DNA from: Branchiostoma floridae
Lineage: Eukaryota > Chordata > Leptocardii > Amphioxiformes > Branchiostomatidae
Reading direction: 5' to 3'
Length of the DNA stretch: 64,000 nt
Assembly: GCF_000003815.2 (NCBI RefSeq)
Contig: NC_049996.1
Location: forward strand, 15,105,637-15,169,636
The notes under the pieces are model-generated. The model did no database searches. It saw only the letters and a program-made list of their open reading frames with translations, and was not told the origin of the DNA. The position numbers were made by a program, and so were the translations under genes. Shown here one piece after another: positions 11,194 to 22,713 of the stretch; position 1 is the stretch's first letter, and each line of letters starts with the position of its first letter.

Positions 11194-11709
11194 AGAGAAG
11201 AACAGATGGACAGACAGGGGAAGTGATGACAATGGTTCCTGACATGTGGCCTGGTCATGGGATGATGGAGTAATGGTCAATAAGGGATGGTTCAATAAAC
11301 TCTTAGGAAGGGTTTCTGAAAGATTTGTTCAAGGCTGTCTCCAAGACCGACTGTCCTAGGAAATTTGCTTGTTGGGAAGGACAAAAATGTGAGTGTATCT
11401 GTCCCAAAAATCAGAACTTCATTACATGAAATAGATGAAAACGTGTTTACATAAGCTTATAGTAACCTAACCAGTACACGGCCTACAGTGACCCCCTCTA
11501 TAGTCATTAGAGTAAGACAACTACAAGGGAGGACAGGGTCATACTACCATATACTGTAGCTATTAGCCTTTATTCACACCTACCTGCAAGCCTGCGGAAT
11601 ATGTGACAATAAAGTTATTACCCGGCCATAATTGATTATTGATTTTTAGATAGACTCTGGATGATCCTGGTATCGAAGCCTTTTACCCTGAAACCATGCC
11701 GTACTATGG
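11194..11709. other. Nothing recognised
   Basis: Intronic sequence between two mobile elements, with no open frame of note. Confidence 0.5.
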
Positions 11710-11928
11710 TAACGCTAGTTCACCTTTATCCGTGGAGTAACCTATATCCGTTGCTTTTCAAAACAGGGCATTTAGGCACATCATGCCGACGGCTGGTAGT
11801 TTGAAACTGCAATTTATTGAAAATATTGCAATTTGAAACCAACGTTCCTCGACGTGATATCCCCAAATACACTGTTTTTAAAAGCAACGAATATAGGTTT
11901 CCTAACGGATAAAGGTGAACTAGCATTA
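11710..11928. mobile_element. TAACGCTAG-family MITE (family B), complete
   Basis: 219 bp including the terminal TA pairs. Left end TAACGCTAGTTCACC, right end GGTGAACTAGCATTA, with the inner pair 'cctatatccgttg / caacgaatatagg'. A long imperfect palindrome with no coding capacity. Confidence 0.9.
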
Positions 11929-11963
11929 TACGTGTACAGTTGTACAAGACAGGTGACACAAAC

Positions 11964-12136
11964 TAATCTCCAAGCAGATCCTACAATGGCATAAAATAGT
12001 ACCAAACTGGCCAAGGAGTGTAGTCAGCCAAAAGGTGTCCATTTGCCATGTAGCGAAACACACTCCTAAGCCGGCTTCACTCCTTTGGTAGCTTTTGATA
12101 CTATCTTATGCTACCGTAGGATCTGCTTGGAGATTA
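11964..12136. mobile_element. Palindromic MITE with 8-bp target-site duplication
   Basis: 173 bp. The terminal inverted repeat TAATCTCCAAGCAGATCCTA is perfect for 21 bp, and the arms continue imperfectly through 'gcataa.atagta.caaa'. The direct repeat ACACAAAC lies at 11956-11963 and 12137-12144. The 8-bp duplication points to a hAT-type transposase. Confidence 0.88.
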
Positions 12137-12144
12137 ACACAAAC

Positions 12145-13690
12145 AAGGGCTCCCAAAATGTAGATACCATAACCATAATACCGTAACTGTAGATGTATCG
12201 TAATTACAAAAGCGGAAATTGAATATAGAAGTAAAGCTTGACTTAACTGATGAGAAATATTGCAACTTTTGTAAATGATAAGATATACGAACATCTAGGC
12301 ATTTTCTACTTTCCATAACCTCCTGATTAAAAGGTAAAATACAAAAAAGTTGCAACTTCCAAATCAAACTGAACCACATCAAATATAAAATATGGAAGCC
12401 ATTTTATGCCTTGTAACTTTTATGAAAACCATTCCATATGTGATCTGCACAATAAAATGCACAGTAACTTTGAATTTTCATCTGTGTGGTGACAAACAAT
12501 AAAGTTAAGGTCAATAATAAAGAGCCCTATGGCCCCTATTCCATTAAACCATTATTACTAATACAGTAATAACTAACTTAAAACTCATGGCAATTGTAGA
12601 AAGAACACAATTTGATGTTGTAAAAATTGTGTCAAATGCATCTAGTATGTAAAATATACTTCATACATAAAGGTGAATACTCAATGAAGTCCATTCCTTA
12701 GTTCTGGAAAGTTCCGGAAAGAAAATAATGTACTGTCCTATTTCTGGCCACAAAAATACTACAACAGTAACACATGAAACTATGGGGGGAAATATTTCAT
12801 TGAATAAATGAATGAAAACTACCAATTTTGTTCTGAAGCCCTCAAATCTCATAGGGGTGATAATTATAGTCTACTCCACATGAAATGTTTCAATCAGGTT
12901 GTATACATATCATTTACATAATGACATTCCCCAAATCCTATTGACATGGTCCATAGCTTTTAGATTACTAAAATCTAGTTTACATTTCTCTACATTGCCA
13001 TATTTGATTGTACATGTTTTTGTTCTTTTTTTTTAAATCAGGTTCGTACGTATAGTTAGTAATTAAAATGAACAAATGGAAATATACGACGAAGTTCTGT
13101 CTTTCAACTCATTTCAGACAAAATAAATTTCTGAACCATTCTAAAAACTGCTACCTTAAAATTAAGGTCCCTTTTAATTCCTACCCCCTGCAGGGTAGGA
13201 TATTCCTGTCTCCATATGGAAATACATTCACCCACCAGGAATTCCCTATGGCTGGAAAACAGATAAAGGGCCCATGAACAGAGGTAAATATAGGTCCCCC
13301 CTGTACAAATAAAGTCCTAAAAGGTTTGTAGTCTGGACTTCAGATTCTCTGAATTCCCTACTATACTTACCTAGAGTTAAGGACCAAGTCAAGGGAACTG
13401 TTACCAGTATGATTCAGTTTATAATCACACAGTACTTTTAGACCTCTAAAAACTTTCATCAATTTTATTGTCAATCTGCACATTTTTGTCACACTCACAT
13501 GGTCTCAATAAAGAAGGAGATTATTTTTTTTAGGTTCCGGACTCTTGGGACACAAATTCAGTAATATTGATGTTAAAATTCTGTTCCCAAGACCCTAATC
13601 TTTGCATCATCATAATGTGTGCCTGTTCCGTAGATTATTTCATTTCACACCATTGAACAAAACAAGGAAGGTAATTATGAAAAATAAACT
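12145..13690. other. AT-rich intron, nothing recognised
   Basis: No repeat family, conserved exon or RNA gene was recognised. A minus-strand donor-like 'ctctag|gtaagtatag' near 13370 has no supporting acceptor or frame. Confidence 0.4.
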
Positions 13691-13695
13691 AAGAA

Positions 13696-13950
13696 CTGAA
13701 ATAACACGTCCTATTATTAAGATCAATAAAAAGTAAAAAGGCTTGTTTTCTTGAAAAAATATACTTTGACAAAAAAAATCCTTGCTTTGACTTAAAAAGA
13801 TCATTTTCCCTTCCCTCTGTCCTTTCCTTCACCTGAAATAACAACTTCTATATTATTAATATCAATAAAAAGTGAAAAGGCCTGTTTTCTTAAAAAAATA
13901 TAGTTTGACTGAAAAAAAAATCATTTTCCATCCCTCTGTCCCTTTCTTGT
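13696..13950. repeat. Tandem duplication, unit about 150 bp
   Basis: Both units carry 'tattaa.atcaataaaaagt.aaaaggc.tgttttctt', 'ttgac..aaaaaa' and 'ccctctgtcc'. Confidence 0.7.
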
Positions 13951-13953
13951 CTA

Positions 13954-14170
13954 CCCTGGAAGCTAGATTTTTAGCCAGGACTGGCAGAGAATTTGTTGGG
14001 CAGTCAAGGCAGGTTTTCACAAGGACTGGCTAGAGTCTCTAGCCTGGCCAGCAAATTCATCCCAGAGTGCTTATCCAAGGTCCTCCAGAAAATATGCCTT
14101 GACTACCTACCAAACAGAGAAAAATTCCTTGTCAGTCCCGGCTAAAAGTCTAAAAGTCTGGCTTCCAGGG
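13954..14170. mobile_element. Short TIR element with CCCTGGAAGC ends
   Basis: 217 bp from CCCTGGAAGCTAGA to a matching 'tctggcttccaggg'. The inside repeats 'ggactggc'. Flanks share TTTCTTGTCTA / TTTCTTGTCTTA, though the right-hand copy may belong to the SINE tail that abuts it. Confidence 0.6.
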
Positions 14171-14172
14171 TA

Positions 14173-14477
14173 TTTCTTGTCTTAATTGCTGCATGACACA
14201 ATACAGTTCCATCGGACCCAACACAGCTGTGAGGAGGGACCTGACGTCCCCCTAATTTGCCTAATTGCTCAGGACTTGACACTGCTGAAAGGTCTCCTGA
14301 TGTAAACATCCTCCAGTTGTGACATTCCCCGATGAGGGAAGTGGCGCAGCCCTGAAGCCATATCTGTGAAACAACCAGAGGGGCGAGTAGAATAGAAAGA
14401 AACAACATGCCACCATCGGGGATCGAACCCAAGGCGGCAGATCACAAATCGAAAGTGCAAACCGTTCAGCCAAAAGG
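14173..14477 (-). repeat. tRNA-derived SINE (complete)
   Basis: On the minus strand the head reads 'ggctgaacggtttgc' (A-box-like) followed by GGGTTCGATCC (B box, complement near 14421-14431). A body of about 220 bp follows, ending at 'caattaagacaagaaata'. The internal pol III promoter and tRNA-like spacing mark a SINE, not a functional tRNA. The 70-codon frame over it is incidental. Confidence 0.75.
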
Positions 14478-14480
14478 CTT

Positions 14481-16474
14481 AAGCCATTAGGTGTCTTCAG
14501 TTTGGCAGTCCGTGAACACCACTGTTACATCTGCCCCATCAAACTGCCCCCCTCCCGAACTCCCCTGAGACAGACCACCAAAGATCAAGGCAAAATACAG
14601 GTCATTAAAAACTTTGTAGACCTCTGGAAACAATTTCTTCAGCTAGACAGGGAAATGGCAATCATTAAAAAGGCATTACTTGGAAATGGTACAAGAAAGC
14701 ATAAAATAAATGTAAATCCCAGTTCTAAGAGTAAGACCATATGGCATAATGCAATGCTTTAAAGTTGTGACCTTGTATTTTACAAAATTGACTGAGGCCT
14801 TCCTTGCAAGGATATAAATCACTTTTAATTACATTTCAAGAGAACAAAACTGTGACATGGAGCTTGGAAATAGGACATTGCTTCCACTGTGCATTTAGAA
14901 AGTCCTTTATCCACTTTTGCATGGTCTTTGTGGCCAAGAAAACCGTATGGGTCACTAGGTCAAGTTGATTTAATGCCCACTTACCCTTGCAAGACTTCAT
15001 CGCCACTGGCTCGGAAACTTTTGAAGAGATCCCAAAGAACGATACAAAAGCCCCTTCATTCCTAGCAAGACTACTGGTGAAACCTTAGGCCGTCTTGTTA
15101 GCATTAGGGTGCGAAACTGTTCTGTGACAATAGTTTTGTTGGTCCTGTTTAAAAAGACAATAAGAGGTACTGGTACAGCCCCTCCCACTAACAAAAAGGG
15201 TGACAAAATGATTGACATTTTCTGACCAAGAAATCTATCATCCTAACAGGACAGAAAGAATGGGAATTTAGAAAGGATACATGATCATTGGTACATCCCT
15301 TTTTCTTTGCTTCTTCTCTTCAACCTCCTTGTTCTCTTGTATGTGCACACATGAAAACAGTGAAAAAACGTCTTGTCTCTCTTGTCTAGTTTTCTTTTTC
15401 TTTTTATTTTGTTATACCCCAATTAAAAATGGGATACATGGTACATGTCATGTGGTATGAGACTCTCTCATAGGATCAGGCTAGAAAAAAAGCCAGAGGT
15501 GAAAAAACTGTCCTCAGTTTACAACAAGAATACAAGATTACCTGTGTTTAAAATCATACCAAGGAGGTTAGTCTGTGTAACATAAACTCTGCTGTCCGGG
15601 GCTGTAACTGGCCCCTCCCCTAGGAGGCCGGCGGATGTTGGGTGGGCTGCTATAAGCGAGATTTAATCAGGCTACAAGGAGGTTATCCCTCATAACTTCC
15701 TTGATTATACTGACAACCAAAAGTGACAGGGACAATTGGACTGACTTGGGTACAACCAGTCAGCAATATGTCACAACTCCCTATGGTAAAACTCATCTCC
15801 CAGCTTTGTACATGTACTATGTGTGAATTCATTATGCCAGAATTACGAGAATGCCTAGAATTTCATCAGAATATGTAGACCAAAATAAGATAATACTAAC
15901 AAAACCTCTGTCTTTCTAGCAGGGTAACATCCAAACCAGCAAAAGAAAATACACAAAGCAAATCATTTTTGCTTTCCTGATGTCATTTTGATGAAACGGC
16001 AGCCTTTTAAGTGCCAATTCACAGCCATGATTATTTCATCATTTGGCATGATAATGAATGAAAGCTTCATATGAAATATTGTAAACGAGTAAAAAAAAGA
16101 ATACATTTGTTCAAAAACTTGACAAACTTTTGTCTTATCGACACAGGGGTGTTCAAGTCTGATTCTAACCAAGCCAAAGGGCAAATGTAATCACCAAAAG
16201 ATCACAAACAACATATCCCTTTCTCATCAAAAACATCCCTAAAATAATAATGGCAATAAAATTCATGCAAATTTGACATGGAAAGATAGGGACAGCCATT
16301 AATAGCTTGTCTATTGCCATGGGGATATGTGTAGGCTATAGGGGCAGCGTTTAAATCACTGGGTATTTTTCACATACTTATTTGGAGGTCTTATCTCGTT
16401 TCTGCAATTATTTCCAACTAGGCGTAGCATCCCGCAAAGCCTCGAACCTATTAGTTCAATATGAAGGCATGGGT
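14481..16474. other. Intron, nothing firmly recognised
   Basis: 15600-15660 is GC-richer ('ctaggaggccggcggatg') and non-repetitive. A minus-strand stretch near 14996-15090 ends at a donor-like 'caagg|gtaagt' and is open, but it has no acceptor and no recognisable homology. Confidence 0.35.
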
Positions 16475-16927
16475 GATATGAAGGGTGGGTATCATTGCCT
16501 GCAATAGGGGTCTATCTTGTTGATAGTCCAGGGTTCTAGCCAGGATTTCATTTTAGCATAGTGGGAATGGCATGGTAGCGAAGCGACCAATCAGGAGATT
16601 TTTGTGGAAGGAGTTGTGGCCCTTCCACGGTGAGATTTTGAAAATGAAGAGTTAAGATTTGGCAGTCACATGTAATTTGAATAATTGGATTTTTTGGTCA
16701 GTTTGGCATATCATAATTTTTCATTGTTCATCAGACACTTATTAGACATTGATGAACAAGCAAATGATAGCAAAGCACTGCTGCATTAACTAAAAATTTG
16801 CGTAGTGGCCAGTATTTTAGCGTAGTAGTCACAAATCATAGCGTAGTGGCCCACTACGCTAAAATGCTAGAACCCTGATATGAAGGGTGGGTATTACTGC
16901 CTACAATAGTGGTCTATGTTGTTGATA
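16475..16927. mobile_element. hAT-like element between two 52-bp direct repeats
   Basis: The element is 16529-16876: CAGGGTTCTAGCCAGG ... ATGCTAGAACCCTG, rich in 'gcgtagtgg' near its right end. It is bracketed by imperfect direct repeats of about 52 bp (16475-16526 and 16876-16927) sharing 'gatatgaagggtgggtat' and 'tctat.ttgttgata'. The immediate 8-bp flanks do not match. Confidence 0.75.
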
Positions 16928-18232
16928 CCAACTGCTGGGATGATTTCTGGCTGTCTGGCTGATCAGTCAAAGGATTTTGCGGGGAGACAAACCGCAGCCG
17001 CATCTTTCATTAGTGGTTACAAAGACGTAGACTCACAGGCGCTGAGCTTTGCAAATTATCGCCGGGCACTGGCTGTTACTGTTTACAGCAGTCCGGCATC
17101 TCTGTAAACATGCTAAAAGGGGTCAAAACGCAGGGTTTCAGGAGTCACAACACCAAGAATTGTGAGAAACAGGCTTTGGAAACACAACTCAGAATGGCTG
17201 CCGTTTTTGGTGGACCTCTTGCCAAAACAGGACTGAAAGTCAAGCTGAAGACAAAATACAATGCGATACTTTTGCCCACCTCTCATTGTCTAGTTCGACT
17301 TTGAAGTGCAAAACTTAAAAACAGTATCTGATTTAGGTATTCTGCTAGACTTCATTGTTCAATGCTATTTCTCTACTAATACACCAGATTATTATCTACT
17401 AATTAACACAAATAGTATCCTGCAGCTGATTTCCGAGAATGGTTTATTATCTAGCCAGCAGTAAAAAAAAATCAAAATGCACGCCACAACAGTGATGGTT
17501 AATTGGTAGACAATACAAAGGCAGTTTCATCTGATGTGAAATCTAAACAATGGAAGATGTTCATCCTCACAAACAACCCTGTCAAAATCTCTACATGCTG
17601 ACAAAATTCCTGAAACCTGCTGGGAGTAGAAACAACCCCTTATCTGAAGGCTGCCATTTTCAACTACTACTGTGTCAGATGCCTTCACTGTCAATAGCTG
17701 TACAATACTGTAGGCTTTATTTTGAAACCTAAAATTCAGAGAAAAGGTAAAAATTATCCATGTGACAGCAGCAGCCCAGGAACAGCCATGCCATAACTGT
17801 ATCTATAGAAAATTAAGATATCTCTGAAAAAATTCCACAACTGATTTTTTTCATCATAAACAAGCATGCTGATGATATTGACTACTCTTACCTCTTCAAC
17901 ATTTTCCTTCTAACATGACCCCTTCCTTCACTTAAAGTGGGCCCAAGCCCGGCACTCCAAATCCTCTCGCACCAAAAACAGAAGAAGACGGAATTCCAGA
18001 GCACCCAAAACCCTGGGAAGCAATCCAAAATGCCTCTGACAGGCAAGACCAATGGGTTACATCTGTGGTCCGCTGGTGGAGTGTTTTGGTAGGGGCCACA
18101 GTTTCACCACATGTGTCACTGGCCTCCTTTTCATGCAAATGAACTGAAAATATCAGCCCAACCAAATAAGGGCAGTCAAGGCATCAGCTGGCTGGTAGAG
18201 AGAGAAGCACAGAGTGGGAGGGACTGGTCATT
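16928..18232. other. Intron, nothing recognised
   Basis: Several short open frames on both strands, none with splice support or recognisable motifs. Confidence 0.4.
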
Positions 18233-19320
18233 ACCTCCATGAAAAAATGGAGGTATAGTTTTGAGTGTGTCTGTGTGTGTGTCTGTGTGTGTGTGTGTCT
18301 GTGTGTGTGTCTGTGTGTCCGCATATTGTGGTCAGCATAACTTGAGAATCTCTTGATGGACTACGATGATATTTGGTATGTGGGTGGGGGTTGGGAAGAC
18401 GAAGGTCAAGGTCAATTTTGGGCCCCCTGGTGTGTGACCTTGGTACTGCAGCGCAACTTCCGGTTTTGCTATCTCGGTGTTCTGAACATGCTATGGTCAA
18501 GATTTTTAAGTATTAGATAGCTCTTGTGCTCAGGAAAAAATGACATAAGTTTGGGCCCCCTAGCGTCTAGTTTTGGGATAGCAGGGGCATTTTTGTCAAA
18601 AACTTCTGACGAGGATAACTCAAGAAGGGAATAACGGATTTTCATGATTTTTGGTATGTAGGTACCTTAGACAATGTTGTACAAGATAAAATACTAATTA
18701 TGCAAAATAGGAGTACATTTGCATAATTAATGAGAATATTCTATCATAGCAGTTTTTTCAATGTATCTCTTGTCCCGTACGTGATATGGTCGTGACATTT
18801 GGGTGGTAGATAGCTTTTAGCGTCATGACAAAGTGGGGCAAGTTTCAGTCCCCTAACATTCAATTGTGGAACTGCAGGGGCGTTTTTGTCAAGACACTCC
18901 AAAGAGGATAACTACAGAAAGGAACGACGGATTGCCTGCATTTTAGGCACGCAGGTAGCTTAGGCAAAGATGTTCATTATGATATACATGTTATGCAAAT
19001 GATGACTGAATTTGCATAATTAATGAGGAAATTGTACAGTTCCATTGTTTTCAATAACTGGACCTCAATACATGTAACACATGTTAATTATGATAGGTGG
19101 AATATAAGCAGATACCAAATATGGTAATGAGGAACTTATTTGCATAATTTATGTAAAAATTGCAAAACCTCTTTATGATTAATAATGGGAATTTTATAAT
19201 TGTGACATGTGAACGTTAGTCAATGATTAACAACACCATGCATACATTATGTTAATGTCTTAGTCAATTGCATGAAATTTACGAAAGCTTTACATTTTCA
19301 TGGAGGTATGAGGTCGCCGA
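18233..19320 (+). repeat. Long TG-rich interspersed repeat (R1), longest forward copy
   Basis: Opens with a hairpin (ACCTCCATG / CATGGAGGT), then a TGTGTC microsatellite at 18263-18320. Next come recurring blocks about 200-260 bp apart ('gggccccctagcg', 'aactcaagaaggga', 'ttgcataattaatgag'), and it ends 'tttcatggaggtatgagg'. Reverse or partial copies lie at 35100-35560, 37050-37915, 42990-43225, 53255-53345, 54590-54785 and 57480-57665. No protein is encoded; class unknown. Confidence 0.75.
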
Positions 19321-19404
19321 ACTCTAGTTTTGTATGTGTCGGGGGATGGATAGCTTAGGAAGGGGACCATCCACTGATAGACCAAGAGGGCCATTTGCAT
19401 CATT

Positions 19405-19618
19405 GAAAGAGGGTCTGCATGGGGGGTTCTGACAGCGATTTACGCTTCGGGATTGCTGACTACGCTTTACATGTACGTTCAATTCACGAAGGCTACCAAC
19501 GCTTTACGCTTCATCCCACTACGAATTACGTAAAATAAAATAGCTTCCCTATACGAATTACGGGAAATTAAAAAGACCTGCCTACGCCTTATGGAAAACA
19601 GCATGCAGACCATCTTGA
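19405..19618. mobile_element. GAGGGTCTG-ended short element
   Basis: From 'gagggtctgcatggggggt' to 'agcatgcagaccatc', with internal 'ctacgaattacg' phrases. A parallel copy is at 46312-46505, sharing 'acgaattacg' twice and 'tatggaaaa.agcatgcagacc'. Confidence 0.7.
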
Positions 19619-19699
19619 AAGAGCCACTGAAAACAATCAAACACTTTGAAGACAGCTACTAAACCTAACCATAAGTCACCATGATAATCCATCTTTTAG

Positions 19700-19729
19700 T
19701 ATAACAGTTCAGTTCAGTTCATCCTCATA
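19700..19729 (-). repeat. LINE 3' tail with short tandem repeat
   Basis: On the minus strand the sequence after the frame's stop ends in tandem 'gaact' units, the kind of simple-repeat tail seen in some non-LTR retrotransposons. Confidence 0.45.
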
Positions 19730-19879
19730 TTAGGTGCCATTAACGATGTCCGACCATGCATCTCTTTCTAGCATGACAGCTAGCAAGTTGCGGTCCTTTA
19801 GACCGACTTCCTCCTCCAGTACTTTCTAAAGTGTCAGGTTTGGCCGTCCCCTTTTTCTCTTAGGTCCCCTTTTTCTCTT
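19730..19879 (-). pseudogene. C-terminal fragment of a non-LTR retrotransposon reverse transcriptase ORF
   Basis: The minus-strand frame reads KRKRGPKRKRGRPNLTL, a stop, then a segment ending VMLERDAWSDIVNGT and TAA. The basic KRGRP box followed about 30 residues later by D-x-W is the usual C-terminal signature of LINE ORF2 proteins. The internal TAG and the missing upstream part show a 5'-truncated, dead copy inside the tensin intron. Confidence 0.65.
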
Positions 19880-21127
19880 CACATCAGGTTAATAACAGTA
19901 TAACAATATGGTATTCGGTCCATTCTTGCTACACAAACTATGGTGCCCAAAACATCCTTCATTCTTATATACAAACTTTTCCCTTTTCTATGAAGGCAAA
20001 ATCTAGTCATCAACATCTGCTATACAAGGACAAGCAAGACCCGAGTATGGGTTTTCACAGCCACACTTTAGTTTACAGATTGCATATTTATTACAAAATA
20101 TATTTCTCAAATGGAATGCCATGAAAACAAGGCTGACCAGACTTATTTTCCAATCATTATCCCCTTACAAGACAATCATCCTTATCTCTTTCTAGCTGTG
20201 CAAGACTCAAAGGGTTTCTTGTCTGTTGTAGGTAAGTTTATTTGTTTAGATGTTCCCAATTGATAATGAGTAATTAAATCACTTCATTAGTGGACAAAAA
20301 TAAACAACTTGAGAACCATGAAGTATCATCTCATTATGTTTCCCCCATTGGAAAGAACATTGTTTTTGCTGGTGTGTTCTTTTAAATTTCTTTCTTCTTC
20401 TTCTGATGAACTGAACTGAACTCTTCTCCATGAACAAATCAGAGCTTAGAACTCCAATGACATCATCAATGTCAAAAACCAAGTAGATGTAGGATGGACA
20501 GAAACCAAGCAGACGTAGAACACAGCCTTTCTAGTTAAATTGCTTTTCTGTTTTTCTAAATAGCAAACCTATATGTGTGAAGGGTTTTGCATGGATAACA
20601 ACTTTTTCTGTTCATTGAAAATGTCATCCTTCATTTGGGAATGGTTTCCTAAAGTAAAACTTTAGGAGTTGACAACGACCATAGATCCCAATGCATGCAG
20701 GTAGGTATGGAGCACTATGAGCAATGATGTGGGCAAAAAAGATCATTTATCATGACCAAGCCAATCCACTGTCCACACATACTGTTTTTGGTCTCACCTA
20801 CGTTGTCTAATAATGATTTTGCTTGCACCCTGTAGTACCCTAGCCTTGATGCCAGACTGTTTCCAGGGCCTATACTGTATACAGCCCCTGATAGGTATTA
20901 TTGAGATCGGGCCGGGGTATGGTATCTAGGCTAGTATTACCCATAGTCCTCAAGGGCTCCCACCATGCAATGGGATTGGTGAAACGCTCTACTGGTCAGA
21001 GCTGACATTCTGAGATTGTTGATTGTTTTATTATACTCCTTTAGCTGTTGACAGCTTGTAACTGTGAAAACTACTCTTCTAGGAGTAACAAAATTACACA
21101 GAAAACTTGGACACTGGGCATAACATA
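19880..21127. other. Intron, nothing recognised
   Basis: AT-rich, with no repeat or exon recognised. Confidence 0.4.
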
Positions 21128-21293
21128 CTGTAAATTCAGAAACTTTTGCAGTGGTTCAATGTTCATGGTTTTCGCAATGGCTGCTTCACCGCAAACTTAA
21201 AACCACCACAAACATTTTTTCCTAGCAGTAAGAGACTACAGTGCAAGGTGCTACCGCGAAATTAAATCCCCGCAAACTTAGATGCATTTACAG
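21128..21293 (+). mobile_element. TTCGCGG-family MITE (family A), internally shortened
   Basis: 166-bp forward copy. Ends are CTGTAAATTCAG and TGCATTTACAG, flanked by TA. Relative to 10489-10696 it lacks about 40 bp near the right end. Confidence 0.87.
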
Positions 21294-21295
21294 TA

Positions 21296-21989
21296 CACAG
21301 CAAATAACAACATCCCACAATGACTTCTGGGAAGACGCATGTTGGTGTCATAGCAGGACCAAAGGTCCATCAGCCAGATGAGATTATTATTGATCCCCTC
21401 CCATAATAACCCTGGACTCCCCTCCGATGGAAGATTCCACCTAACTGATCAATGGGGAAATCAAATTGGGAGCAATCAAATTTACGGAGCCTCAAAATGC
21501 TCACTGGTGACACCACGAAAGAATCTTTGGCTGCTTGGAAGGCTCGTCGATAAGCTTTGGGTCTGGGAATACCGCGGAACAGGGAAACATTGAAGCTATA
21601 GTAAGGGTTGCTGATCGAACTGCACAACCTGACGAACACAGCCTGTACAAAGCATGACTGATGACCTTCCAAGTGGGGGCTTCTGAGTTGAGTCTCATGA
21701 GGTCAGAGTTCGAGGCCGCTAATTAACTAATTTGATCAAAACTGAAAGCAATAATAAGGGCTTATTTTTATCAAACAAAAGAAAACCCCCGCAATGAACT
21801 CTTACTGCCCTCTGTCATTACCAGTAGAAGAATAGCTCTTAACTGAATCAATATATTTCATACTGTTCCAACTTGGATACAATTCTATAAGAAATGTATG
21901 ACATGCCAATGAAAGAAAATCACTGAATTTTAATTTTCTATGTTGCCTGTCCTTTCTGACAAACACATATCACAAAAAACACTTATATA
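21296..21989. other. Intron, nothing recognised
   Basis: Overlapping open frames on both strands at 21370-21700 have no splice support or known motif. Confidence 0.35.
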
Positions 21990-22198
21990 CTGTAATTCCT
22001 GATTTTTTCAATGTACTGTTATGTTCACGGTTTTCACTGTGAAGACTTTAACGTGAACTTATCATTACTGATAACAAATAAATCACAGCCTTTTTTAATG
22101 CGCACTTGTCACGACAGTGAACATTAAGTTCCGAGAACAAGTTAAATTTTCTCAGACCGTGAAAATTTGCTACCGTGAAGACAAAAAGTGAATTACAG
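21990..22198. mobile_element. CTGTAATTC-ended MITE (family C), TA-flanked
   Basis: 209 bp. Ends CTGTAATTC and GAATTACAG, flanked by TA. A second copy at 25812-25990 shares 'aacgtgaacttatcatta', 'gataacaaataaatc', 'gtgaacat' and 'gttaaattttctcagacc'. Confidence 0.85.
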
Positions 22199-22365
22199 TA
22201 TTCAGTATATTCTCGTACTTCCTCAATTTGTTGGACCCATCCCTTACTACATTGCTTGGACGTTAATGGCATTACGATAGCCACGGCTGCATACAGAACA
22301 AGACCTGTGAACTACTGGAGGAATTACGCCCATTGATTTTGTCATCAGACGCAGCGAGTACAATA

Positions 22366-22705
22366 CCGGGGTCTAGCCAGCGTCCGTTTTTCCGTCAATT
22401 GACGGAAATTTGCTGCGTCTGACGGAAAAATTTTAATACCAATCCGTCAACCTTGACGGACAAAAATCCTTGGTGGAAGCTACAGGCGGCTTGGGGACGC
22501 CGTCCACGGCCGTAAAAGCCACACACTGTTTGTCTTGCTATTGTTATGATTGTTGACAATGTGTGTCGGCGCCCTGTCGCATACGATAATCTCATTAAAA
22601 CCCGTTTTTCAAGGTCTCAGTTCAGTCCTTCTAATTAATTTTCGCAGTTTTCGCGACGATTGTAATTGGCTGACGGAAAAAAATTTCGAGCTGGCTAAAG
22701 CCCTG
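22366..22705. mobile_element. hAT-like non-autonomous element, 8-bp TSD
   Basis: 340 bp. Ends CCGGGGTCTAGCCAGC and GCTGGCTAAAGCCCTG form a 16-bp TIR. A perfect duplication GTACAATA lies at 22358-22365 and 22706-22713. Internal 'gacgga' motifs recur. The 8-bp duplication and CAGGG-type ends are typical of hAT. Confidence 0.88.
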
Positions 22706-22713
22706 GTACAATA

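Noticed and set aside
13340-13400. Minus-strand donor ctctag|gtaagtatag as exon end
   Set aside because: The preceding 30 bp lack a polypyrimidine tract and the peptide is meaningless.
14400-14477. tRNA gene on the minus strand
   Set aside because: A and B boxes are present but the acceptor and anticodon stems do not pair, and a SINE body follows.
14996-15100. Minus-strand exon ending at a gtaagt donor
   Set aside because: Upstream stop, weak acceptor and no homology recognised.
18240-18500. 89-codon minus-strand frame with His-Thr repeats
   Set aside because: It translates the TGTGTC microsatellite of the R1 repeat.
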